Origin: Saprospiraceae bacterium
Lineage (GTDB): Bacteria > Bacteroidota > Bacteroidia > Chitinophagales > Saprospiraceae
NCBI GenBank assembly: GCA_027488855.1
Contig: JAIYAV010000274.1
Location: forward strand, 1-34,775
Reading direction: 5' to 3'
DNA: 34,775 nucleotides
The position numbers were made by a program, and so were the translations under genes. Of the stretch, positions 7,515 to 14,929 are shown piece after piece; positions within the stretch are counted from its first letter, which is position 1; each line of letters opens with the position of its first letter. Below the pieces are notes generated by a model, which was not told where the DNA came from, ran no database searches, and saw only the letters and a list, made by a program, of their open reading frames with translations.

Positions 7515-9652
7515 ATAGCCGGACTCACCAAACGCAGCCTCCCATCCGGTTCCTCCGCACTCAAAATCATCCCATTCGACTCGATCCCCCGCAATTTACG
7601 CGGTGCCAAATTCGCCACAACTACCACCTGTTTCCCCGGCAATTCTTCCGGACTAAAGTGCTCCGCAATCCCGGAAACAATTGTCCGCTCTTCAAAACCC
7701 AGGTCAATTTGCAATTTCAGCAATTTGTCTGCTTTGGGTACTCTTTCGGCGGAGAGGATGGTGCCCACCCGCAGGTCAATTTTGGCAAAATCCTCGTATT
7801 GAATCACTTCTTTCAAAGCAGGCAGTTCGGTATTGGTCACTTCGGTTGTTTTTGAATCCTGTGCAGCAGGCGCATTTTTAATTCTTTCCGCTTCGGCAGC
7901 CAAAATCGCTGCCAATTTATCCTTTTGGCGGTTGACAATCTCCAGGCGGCTGGTATCGCGGCGATCATTGATTTTTGGGAACAGCACCTCCGCTTCCCCA
8001 ACCTGGTGCCCAGCAGGCACAATGGCTAGGCCATTCTCCAGTTTGTGCAACAACTCCGCCCAATCCCCATTTTGCACCTCCGGCAAACCAATCAGCTTCC
8101 GGAAACGCGGCGAGGTGAAAGGAATAAAGGGATGCGCCGCTAGGCTCAACAAACCCACGATCTGCAAGCACAAGAACATACACTCGCGGATAACCGGGCT
8201 ATCGGGATTTTCCTTGTAAATATTCCAGGGCGATACATCCTGCAAGTAAGTATTGCCGTAGGTAGAAATTTCCAAAAAGGTTTGGCTGGCCGCTTTGAAA
8301 CTAAAGGCGTCCAATTCCTCGCTGAAGCGCTGCACCAAGGCAGTGACCTCGGCCAGTTTATCCTGGAGGTCGATCTTTAGTTCGGGTACTTGGCCACCAT
8401 AATATTTGTGGGTCAGGGTGATCACCCGATTGACAAAGTTGCCCAGGTTGTCGGCCAGTTCTTTGTCGTGGTAGTCCACAAAATCGTCCCATTTGAAATC
8501 CGCGTCGCGGTTTTCAGGCATGTTGCGCAGCAGGGCATAGCGCAATGCATCTTCTTTATTGGGAAAATCGGCAAACTCTTCGAGGTAGTCATGTTGTTCG
8601 ATGCCCCAACCCCGCGATTTGGAGAATTTTTGACCTTCAAAATTCAGGAACTGATTGGCTGGCACGTTTTTAGGCAGGGCAAATTCGCCGTGCGCCTTGA
8701 GCATAGCCGGGAAAATGATGCAGTGGAAAACGATGTTGTCTTTGCCAATAAAATGGATCAATTCCACATCGTCCCCTTTCCAGTATTCTTCCCAGTTTTT
8801 GCCATGGTCCAGCGCCCATTGCTTGGTGGCGGAGATGTAGCCAATCGGCGCGTCAAACCATACATATAAAACCTTTCCCTTGCCTTCGGGCAGCGGCACG
8901 GGGATGCCCCAATCCAGGTCGCGGGTAATGGAACGAGGATGTAGACCACCATCCAACCAAGACAAGCATTGCCCCAATACGTGGTTTTTCCAGGTTTTGG
9001 GGTCGTGGTGTTGTTTGCCGTCGAGTACTCCGGTTTCGACCCACTGTTTCAACCACTCGGTATGGTTGTTGAGTTTGAAGTACCAGTGTTTGGTTTCCTT
9101 CAGGACGGGTGTTTTGCCACTGAGGGTGGAGCGGGGATTGATCAATTCCAACGGCGACAGGTCGGAGCCACAGTTTTCACACTGGTCGCCAAAGGCTTCG
9201 GGGTGTCCACATTTGGGGCAAGTCCCGATGATGTAGCGATCGGCAAGGAATTGATTGTAATCCTCGTCGTAGTATTGCTCGATAAAATGCTCTTCAAACT
9301 CATCGCCTTTTTCGTGCAAGCGCAGGAAAAAATCTTGCGAGGTTTTGTGGTGAATCGGCTCACTGGTGCGGTGGTAAATGTCGAAGGAGATGCCCAGTTT
9401 TTCAAAAGTAGCCTTGTTCAGCGTATGGTACTTGTCGATGATTTCCTGTGGGCTGGTGCCTTCTTTTTTGGCCTTAATGGTGATGGCTGCGCCGTGTTCG
9501 TCCGAGCCACATACCCATACCACCTCCTTGCCGAGCATCCTCAGGTAACGTACGTAGATGTCAGCAGGCAAATAAGCGCCAGCCAGGTGACCCAGGTGAA
9601 GGGCGCCATTGGCATAAGGCAAAGCGGAGGTGATCAAATATTTTTTTGACAT
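7484..9652 (-). CDS. metG: Methionyl-tRNA synthetase
   Basis: A 722-residue class I aminoacyl-tRNA synthetase that charges tRNA-Met in the cytoplasm. Visible features in order: ALPYANGALHLGH with the HIGH-type HLGH at 19-22; a zinc knuckle with Cys145, Cys148, Cys158 and Cys161; the KMSKS-type loop KFSKS at 342-346; an anticodon-binding helical domain; and, after a charged linker, a C-terminal EMAPII/Trbp111-like tRNA-binding domain (from about residue 620, FAKIDLRVGTIL...KLRGIESNGMILSA). The length is normal for the long form with the C-terminal domain. The last codons and the stop lie in the right arm of a perfect 34-bp inverted repeat, so the mRNA end is a long hairpin. Confidence 0.97.
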   Translation of the reverse strand: MSKKYLITSALPYANGALHLGHLAGAYLPADIYVRYLRMLGKEVVWVCGSDEHGAAITIKAKKEGTSPQEIIDKYHTLNKATFEKLGISFDIYHRTSEPIHHKTSQDFFLRLHEKGDEFEEHFIEQYYDEDYNQFLADRYIIGTCPKCGHPEAFGDQCENCGSDLSPLELINPRSTLSGKTPVLKETKHWYFKLNNHTEWLKQWVETGVLDGKQHHDPKTWKNHVLGQCLSWLDGGLHPRSITRDLDWGIPVPLPEGKGKVLYVWFDAPIGYISATKQWALDHGKNWEEYWKGDDVELIHFIGKDNIVFHCIIFPAMLKAHGEFALPKNVPANQFLNFEGQKFSKSRGWGIEQHDYLEEFADFPNKEDALRYALLRNMPENRDADFKWDDFVDYHDKELADNLGNFVNRVITLTHKYYGGQVPELKIDLQDKLAEVTALVQRFSEELDAFSFKAASQTFLEISTYGNTYLQDVSPWNIYKENPDSPVIRECMFLCLQIVGLLSLAAHPFIPFTSPRFRKLIGLPEVQNGDWAELLHKLENGLAIVPAGHQVGEAEVLFPKINDRRDTSRLEIVNRQKDKLAAILAAEAERIKNAPAAQDSKTTEVTNTELPALKEVIQYEDFAKIDLRVGTILSAERVPKADKLLKLQIDLGFEERTIVSGIAEHFSPEELPGKQVVVVANLAPRKLRGIESNGMILSAEEPDGRLRLVSPAIGVSNGSIVK

Positions 9653-9838
9653 GGTAACACAGTTGTAGTGGAGTTGCGTTTTAAGCGCTCAAGCTAAATT
9701 TGGCGCGAATATAAGCTTTTGTCCAACGATATGGGTGTACAAAATGGTTCCAACACCACATTGGAGCATGTAAATAAAATCTAATTTTTACAATTATTCG
9801 ACATGCATGGAATGCAATTAGTTGTATATTTGGCCATT

Positions 9839-9995
9839 GTTTTTGTAGTTCTAGTCTTCTGCATACTCTTAATCTTCTGTTCCAGTATTATTTTCAGCCT
9901 TCTACGCTATCTAGCCACAAATTTTCTTGTTCTAAATCAGATAGTCTTTGCCACGCAGCAGGCTAAGAGAACATTATGCAACGCTAGTACCAAAC
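9839..9995 (+). ncRNA. ssrS: Probable structured RNA, 6S RNA-like
   Basis: The two halves of this stretch pair in order, giving one long interrupted rod. The pairs are TTTG 9842-9845 with CAAA 9991-9994; CTAG 9851-9854 with CTAG 9984-9987; TGCATA 9860-9865 with TATGCA 9975-9980; CTCTTA 9866-9871 with TAAGAG 9964-9969; GCCT 9897-9900 with AGGC 9960-9963; and CTATCT 9907-9912 with AGATAG 9939-9944. A one-sided bubble of about 25 nt (9872-9896) sits in the middle. A Bacteroidota -7 box TATATTTG (9825-9832) places the start near 9839, just at the outer stem. Hairpins and a terminator follow. A rod with a central bubble and about 160-190 nt is the known shape of 6S RNA, which binds RNA polymerase. 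The 6S identity is inferred; a structured RNA is better supported. Confidence 0.5.
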
Positions 9996-10005
9996 AATCA
10001 TGTGT

Positions 10006-10085
10006 CAGCCCCTTCCCTTCTGGGGCTGTCCTGCGCTAAGGAATGGGTGTGATAACTTTCCACCCGTTCCTTTTTATTTTTATTT
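10006..10085 (+). terminator. Hairpin plus rho-independent terminator ahead of the DUF1015 gene
   Basis: CAGCCCC (10006-10012) pairs with GGGGCTG (10022-10028). A second stem, AAGGAATGGGTG (10038-10049) with CACCCGTTCCTT (10061-10072), has one G-T pair and is followed by a T-rich run. It most likely ends the RNA that starts near 9839. It lies only 33 bp before the start of the next gene, so attenuation of that gene is another possibility. Confidence 0.7.
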
Positions 10086-10117
10086 TTTGCTACCTTGCTT
10101 CCCAAGTAACCGGATCC

Positions 10118-11224
10118 ATGCAAATTAACCCTTTTCGGGCGCTCTTGCCACATTTGGACAAAATTGAATCCAACGACACTTTTTTTGCTGCCGTAAAAGA
10201 AGATTTCCCTCATTTTGTACAAGACGGTTGCTTTGAGTCGCGCGAAATACCAGCCCTTTACCTTTGCTCCATTCAAGCTGCTACCCATCGCGCATTGGGC
10301 ATTGTGGCTTGCGCCAGCATTCAAGATTATTTACAAGGGGCCATCAAACGGCACGAAAACACCATCCCCGCCAAAGAGGAAGTACAAATTCGCTTGTGGA
10401 AGGAACAACAAGCGATGATCAAACCTGTCTTATTGGCTTATCCCAGTGTGCCCGCCATTGAAGCATGGATGCAAAACATCGCCGATAAACAAGCCCCAGA
10501 CCTGGAAATCCCCTTCCCAGCCGATGGGCAAACCTACCAGATCTGGGAAGTAAGCGACCCCATTGAAGTGCAATACATCCAGGAATTGTTTGCCGCCTTT
10601 GTGCCCCGTTCCTACATTGCCGATGGGCACCATCGCTGCTCCTCTTCGGCGGTTTTATACGAGCGGAACTTGATACACGGAAAGGCTGATCCCGATTTTT
10701 TGGTAGCCATTTTTCCCTCCAATTATTTAAACATCCAGGCTTTTCACCGCGTCCTGGACGAGGTAAATTGGACTGCGGATGAGTTACTCAAAAAGCTGGA
10801 ACCCTACTTTCACATCGAATTCAGTCCCAGCCCAGTACTGCCAACTCAGAAATTTGAATGGGGTTTATTGGTAGAAAATCGGGCTTTTCGCCTAACTTGG
10901 CGCGGTGATTTTTTGGAGCACTACCACTGGGAAAAAGCCATTTTGGACACCCAGTTGTTCAACGAAGTGATTTTGCCAAATGTGTTTGGCATCGTCAATG
11001 TGCGCCAGGAGACCAGACTGCACTACGTGGAAGGCGTCAAAGGCATCGACTATTTGCAGCAAGAACAACAGCGCAAACCCCAGCGCGTAGCCTTTGCCCT
11101 CTACCCCATCGACTTGCAGGAAATGATGCTGCTGGCGGATCACAACCAGGCTTTGCCGCCCAAGTCAACCTGGTTTGAACCACGGATCAAAAACGGGGTG
11201 CTGGTACGCCCTTTTCCTATTTAA
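10118..11224 (+). CDS. DUF1015 family protein
   Basis: A 368-residue protein. The start at 10118 (MQINPFRALLPH) is taken because the frame upstream from 10043 runs through the terminator hairpin. The order of motifs is that of the DUF1015 family (SerC-neighbour proteins): an N-terminal PFRALLPHLD, LYLCSIQAATHRALGIVACASIQDY near residues 48-70, HENTIPAKEE near 76-85, YIADGHHRCSSSA near 168-180, and FHRVLDEV further on. The conserved DGHHR motif is intact. The biochemical function of the family is not established; it is often annotated as HTH-domain-like or SerC-associated without experimental support. The amidohydrolase gene starts 20 bp downstream, probably in the same operon. Confidence 0.85.
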   Translation: MQINPFRALLPHLDKIESNDTFFAAVKEDFPHFVQDGCFESREIPALYLCSIQAATHRALGIVACASIQDYLQGAIKRHENTIPAKEEVQIRLWKEQQAMIKPVLLAYPSVPAIEAWMQNIADKQAPDLEIPFPADGQTYQIWEVSDPIEVQYIQELFAAFVPRSYIADGHHRCSSSAVLYERNLIHGKADPDFLVAIFPSNYLNIQAFHRVLDEVNWTADELLKKLEPYFHIEFSPSPVLPTQKFEWGLLVENRAFRLTWRGDFLEHYHWEKAILDTQLFNEVILPNVFGIVNVRQETRLHYVEGVKGIDYLQQEQQRKPQRVAFALYPIDLQEMMLLADHNQALPPKSTWFEPRIKNGVLVRPFPI

Positions 11225-11244
11225 ATTGACACAAAAAACGACTC

Positions 11245-12426
11245 ATGATACGGAAGATCAGCGCTGATCGCCTTTATACTGGAACCAACGACGCTGCTTT
11301 GCTCGACAAAGTTGTGATCTTTGACCCCCAAGGCACCATTTTACAAATTGATGATGCGGCGGCCCACGACTCGGCCAGTATAGAAAAACTGGAAGGTGCC
11401 CTTGTGCCCGGCTTCATCAATACCCACTGCCACCTGGAGCTTTCCCACATGAAAGACAAGGCCAATACCGGAACGGGCCTGGTGCCTTTTTTACAAACGG
11501 TGGTCAACTTCCGTGACATCTCCATGGAGGAAATCCTGGATGCCATCGATCGCGCCGATGCCGAAATGTGGGACGGTGGCATCATGGCCGTAGGCGACAT
11601 TTCCAATAAAGCCGACACGGCCAACCGCAAGAACCAAAGCCAGATCCAATACTACACTTTTGTGGAGTTTTTTGACTTCTTGCAGGAAGAGGGCGCCGAC
11701 AATTGGTTCAACAACTTCAAACCCGCCTACGACCAACAGAGCGACAGCAATCGCAATCGCAAAAGTGCAGTGCCTCATGCGCCTTATACGGTTTCGCGCA
11801 ATTTGTTCAAAAAAATCAACGCGCTGAACCAGCCGGGCTGCACCGTGAGCATCCACAACCAAGAAACGCCAGGTGAAAACGCGCTTTTCCAGACTAAAAC
11901 CGGAAGCTTTTTGGAGTTTTACAGTGGCTTTGGTTTCCCGCTGGATCAGTTTCAGCCCAGTGGCAAAAACTCCATCCATTATGCCATGGAAAACATGGAT
12001 CCGGCCTGCCGTACCCTTTTTGTACACAATACTGAAAGTACCCGTGAAGACATCCGTGCCGCTCAGGCCTGGAATCAGGATATTTTTTGGGCCACCTGCC
12101 CCAATGCCAATTTGTTCATCGAAAACCGCTTGCCCAATTACCAGTATTTCCTGGATACAGAAGCGAAGGTCACCATCGGTACCGATAGTTTGACCTCCAA
12201 CTGGCAGTTGTCGGTGCTAGAGGAAATGAAAACCATTGCACGTTTCCAGTCTTATGTGCCTTTTACGACGATTTTGCGTTGGGCAACCATCAATGGGGCG
12301 GAAGCGCTGGGTTTTGAGGACAGCTTGGGGAGTATTGAGGTGGGGAAAAGACCGGGGCTGTTGCTGTTGAATTTGGGGGCGGATGAAAAATTGAGGGTGG
12401 ATACGGTGGTGAGGAGGATTGTTTAA
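11245..12426 (+). CDS. Amidohydrolase-superfamily metal-dependent deaminase-like protein
   Basis: A 393-residue cytosolic protein of the chlorohydrolase/deaminase branch (TrzN/MtaD/ATZ type). Metal-site motifs are in order: GFINTHCHLELSH with His61 and His63, a VPHAPYTVS strand, SIHNQET, FVHNT, then CPNANLFIENRLPN and IGTDSLTSN with the metal-binding Asp. The C-terminal GSIEVGKRPGLLLLN is the usual return to the small composite domain. Related enzymes deaminate aromatic bases or their nucleosides, including aminofutalosine in menaquinone synthesis. That is a possible role here, but no other mqn genes are in the window. It is probably co-transcribed with the DUF1015 gene. The large palindrome follows the stop. 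Confidence 0.85.
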   Translation: MIRKISADRLYTGTNDAALLDKVVIFDPQGTILQIDDAAAHDSASIEKLEGALVPGFINTHCHLELSHMKDKANTGTGLVPFLQTVVNFRDISMEEILDAIDRADAEMWDGGIMAVGDISNKADTANRKNQSQIQYYTFVEFFDFLQEEGADNWFNNFKPAYDQQSDSNRNRKSAVPHAPYTVSRNLFKKINALNQPGCTVSIHNQETPGENALFQTKTGSFLEFYSGFGFPLDQFQPSGKNSIHYAMENMDPACRTLFVHNTESTREDIRAAQAWNQDIFWATCPNANLFIENRLPNYQYFLDTEAKVTIGTDSLTSNWQLSVLEEMKTIARFQSYVPFTTILRWATINGAEALGFEDSLGSIEVGKRPGLLLLNLGADEKLRVDTVVRRIV

Positions 12427-12450
12427 AAGAGCTAGCTGATTCGTTTTTAC

Positions 12451-12666
12451 TGAACATTTTACGTGCCACTACGTGGGCGCTCGTCGATCCCAAAATGCTC
12501 GCTGCGCGAGCGGGCTCGACGATCGCGGGTTCCAGATTCTACTCCTAGTTGAACAAGGGGAAAAAGCTTAAAGCACGGTAGGCTCTGAGACCTGCGATCG
12601 TCGAGCTGACGCGTAGCGTCATCAAAAGATCGACGAGCGCCCACGTAGTGGCGGGTAAAATGCTCA
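12451..12666. repeat. Two-level palindromic element with side hairpins
   Basis: The outer arms 12451-12489 and 12628-12666 match at about 35 of 39 positions, including 25 perfect pairs (12465-12489 with 12628-12652). The inner arms 12514-12526 and 12594-12606 are perfect. Between outer and inner arm on each side lies a 15-nt hairpin: GCTCGC-TGC-GCGAGC on the left and TGACGC-GTA-GCGTCA on the right. The two small hairpins share position and shape but not stem sequence. The element fills the gap between two convergent genes. It resembles a REP/REPIN-type or MITE-like palindrome; a role as terminator is also possible. Confidence 0.75.
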
Positions 12667-12682
12667 AATCAACCAACGACTT

Positions 12683-14857
12683 TCACTGCATTTGCAGCAC
12701 CTTCCCACTCACCCATTCAATCCTTCCATCGTCCAACTGGATTTTAGCCAAGCTCAGGTACATGCCTTTCGCAACCCATTGGCCATTGCTTTGGCCATTC
12801 CAACCCTGGGTGGGGTCATTGGTCAAAAAGTCTTTGCCCCGCCAGAGGGAACGTCCCCATTGATCCCACACTTCCATGTCCACAACCCGGCCCTTGGTGC
12901 CAGTATGACTAAATACATTCATGTGCCCGCCTTCGTGTAGCAGGCCGGGAAAATAAAAATCCGCATTGCGGTTGATGGCAAGCTCGCGGGTGGACGTCGT
13001 GGTGAATTTCACCTCCAGGCAATATGTAGAATCACAGGTACTTGGTCGGGGGATCACCCGACAAATGGTGGTATCCTGCCGGATCACCTGGTTTTCCCAT
13101 ACATATACCTCGCCTTTGCGCAAGGTGACTTTTTCCCGCTTGGCGGCTTTGTCTCCCTTGGCGGCTAAAATGGTAATGCCTGCTACCCAGGTGCAGCCAT
13201 TGTAATCCTCAATGTTGATAAAATGGCTCCCCGGCTGGGTGAAAGTACGGCGAGGAGGAGTGCGGGCCTGGTTTTCCCAAGAATACCTTCGGGCAGACAA
13301 CAAACCTGCCGAAATGTCCCAAGTAATGCTATCCCCTGCGCAAAGCTGAACGATCTGGGTGCGGCGTTCGCGGATTCCATTGATGCCGATGGCCGGGAAG
13401 GGCAAGGGGCGCTCCACCCTAATCTGGGCCGTATCGGCAGGGCAATCTCCCGCTTTGACGATGTAGAAATAATGCGTAGCGGTATCCAAGTCGGGATTCA
13501 AAAAATTGTTGATCCGCAAGGCTGGAGACCAAGTGCCACCAGGATAAGCTTTGGGGCCCAACGCTTTGTACATATCGATAAAGGTACCATGCTCACAGCC
13601 TTGTACCGAGGTATCGTTGCCCGCAAAGGGACGGGCATAAGCGCGTACCCGCAGGTAGGCCATAGCCGGATCACCTTTGATGCCGTTTTTGTAAATGTTG
13701 CACAATACGACCCGCTCGCCATCCTGCACCTCTGTAGCTTCGATGCGGTAACGAATGCTGCGCAGGGCATCCGTAAAGGCTTCATCGCTGGCAGTACCCA
13801 GGTTGCGCAGCACGATTTTTTCCTTGCCCATAAAACTGGCGCTGATGCCCGGAAAAATACTACGCAGTTCCAACATTTCCTGCCCCGGGTGTTTGATGCC
13901 GGATTGAATTTGCACCACGAGTGAATCAATGCCCCCGATGTAGGATTTGATGCTGGCATCCTGATCGGCAATAGGTAGCGTGGTGAGGCAGAGGGTATCT
14001 AGCTTAAAATGATCCACAAAGCGGCCGCTACTGTTGTCAGGATCGAGGTCCATGCGGATGTTGAATTGGGTGCGGACGTCGTCGTCGCTGGCCATACCCC
14101 AAAGAGTTGGAAAATTTAAGGGTAAGTTTTCACATACCTTGGTAATGGTTCTGTTTTTGACATCTATCTCGATAATGTCATTGGTGTGTTCTAACCTACT
14201 AGCTGGACTCCCTTCTAATGTCGCATAGAGGCGGCGCTTTTTGGCCGCATAATCCCAGAGCGTAACCATACCAAACACCCTGTCTCCTTTAGGAAAGGTC
14301 ATAATCGTGTCGATCTGTTTTGTTTTAAGGTCTATTCTCAATATCCATTGCCCTGGAGAATCTGGTAAAATACTTTCCGCTTGGGTAATCAATACACTAT
14401 CATCGGGAATATACTGAATGTCTCCTGGAATAAGACCATAGAGTCCCCAAGTTTCAATAGCTTTAGTTTTTAAGTCCATAGCAGCAAGAAAACCGGTCCC
14501 GCCAAAATATGCGATATTTTGTGCAGTAATACTGAGCGAAGTTGAACTGTATCGAAATAAAATTATAGTATCTAATGGAATGTTTTTCTTAAAGTCATAC
14601 TCAGCTATTAGGTAGGAGGTCGTATCTCCTAGGTAGCGTTGATACTCTCCCGTATGACCTAAAAGTCTTCCATCTGGAGAAATTGCTATTTCTGATAAAG
14701 GGAGAGGATATTTTCCCCGCTGTTGAGTAGTGATTTTGTAGTCACAATTGTCCAGAATTAAGCGGCCAAAATATCGATCACCTGTATTAAAATAAATTTG
14801 AGCTTGCACATGAGTCGTGATAAACACAAGCAGCATAGGAAGAATAAATCGGTTCAT
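12683..14857 (-). CDS. Secreted protein with gliding-motility-type (CHU_C) C-terminal domain
   Basis: A 724-residue exported protein. The ATG at 14857 gives a clean signal peptide (MNRFILPMLLVFITTHVQAQ); an upstream TTG at 14869 adds only four residues. The N-terminal region (about 25-300) has repeated short strands with LLGHTGEYQRYLG, FLAAMDLKTKAIETWG, WILRIDLKTKQIDTIM and IIEIDVKNRTITKV, a pattern of a beta-propeller-like fold. Middle segments resemble Ig-like adhesive modules seen in these proteins (GGTWSP and GC.W). The C-terminus (FYFPGLLHEGG...VWDQWGRSLWRG...GWNGQ...GMYL) is a gliding-motility-associated CHU_C domain, known to direct cargo to the T9SS. It is therefore likely a surface or extracellular protein. 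The exact ligand or function is not recognised. Confidence 0.8.
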   Translation of the reverse strand: MNRFILPMLLVFITTHVQAQIYFNTGDRYFGRLILDNCDYKITTQQRGKYPLPLSEIAISPDGRLLGHTGEYQRYLGDTTSYLIAEYDFKKNIPLDTIILFRYSSTSLSITAQNIAYFGGTGFLAAMDLKTKAIETWGLYGLIPGDIQYIPDDSVLITQAESILPDSPGQWILRIDLKTKQIDTIMTFPKGDRVFGMVTLWDYAAKKRRLYATLEGSPASRLEHTNDIIEIDVKNRTITKVCENLPLNFPTLWGMASDDDVRTQFNIRMDLDPDNSSGRFVDHFKLDTLCLTTLPIADQDASIKSYIGGIDSLVVQIQSGIKHPGQEMLELRSIFPGISASFMGKEKIVLRNLGTASDEAFTDALRSIRYRIEATEVQDGERVVLCNIYKNGIKGDPAMAYLRVRAYARPFAGNDTSVQGCEHGTFIDMYKALGPKAYPGGTWSPALRINNFLNPDLDTATHYFYIVKAGDCPADTAQIRVERPLPFPAIGINGIRERRTQIVQLCAGDSITWDISAGLLSARRYSWENQARTPPRRTFTQPGSHFINIEDYNGCTWVAGITILAAKGDKAAKREKVTLRKGEVYVWENQVIRQDTTICRVIPRPSTCDSTYCLEVKFTTTSTRELAINRNADFYFPGLLHEGGHMNVFSHTGTKGRVVDMEVWDQWGRSLWRGKDFLTNDPTQGWNGQSNGQWVAKGMYLSLAKIQLDDGRIEWVSGKVLQMQ

Positions 14858-14877
14858 GAGATAGATCAATTATAAAA

Positions 14878-14922
14878 GCACCAGAGACAAATCCATTGGT
14901 TTGCTCTGGTGCCTGCATGGTG
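14878..14922 (-). terminator. Hairpin terminator after the dockerin-like gene
   Basis: GCACCAGAG (14878-14886) pairs with CTCTGGTGC (14914-14922), 9 bp. On the minus strand the stem is followed by TTTTA, only a short U-run. It lies just past the stop at 14930 and before the next minus-strand gene start at 14857. Confidence 0.65.
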
Positions 14923-14929
14923 ATAAAGT

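Larger units (their letters stand above)
9653..10117. other. 465-bp intergenic region with a probable RNA gene
   Basis: No convincing protein gene is present. The region holds a -7 box TATATTTG (9825-9832), a long rod-like potential RNA (about 9839-9995), a 7-bp hairpin (10006-10028) and a terminator (10038-10085). The metG leader occupies the left end. Confidence 0.6.

Noticed and set aside
8969..9649. Open frame of 226 codons on the plus strand
   Set aside because: It is the antisense shadow of the highly conserved metG catalytic region.
9803..10039. Open frame of 78 codons with a hydrophobic N-terminus on the plus strand
   Set aside because: It overlaps the paired segments of the probable RNA and its hairpin, has an odd C-terminus and no family resemblance. 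The ATG lies upstream of the predicted transcription start.
12490..12627. Possible tRNA inside the large palindrome
   Set aside because: A GGTTCCA-like stretch is present but no cloverleaf, acceptor stem or anticodon arm can be drawn.
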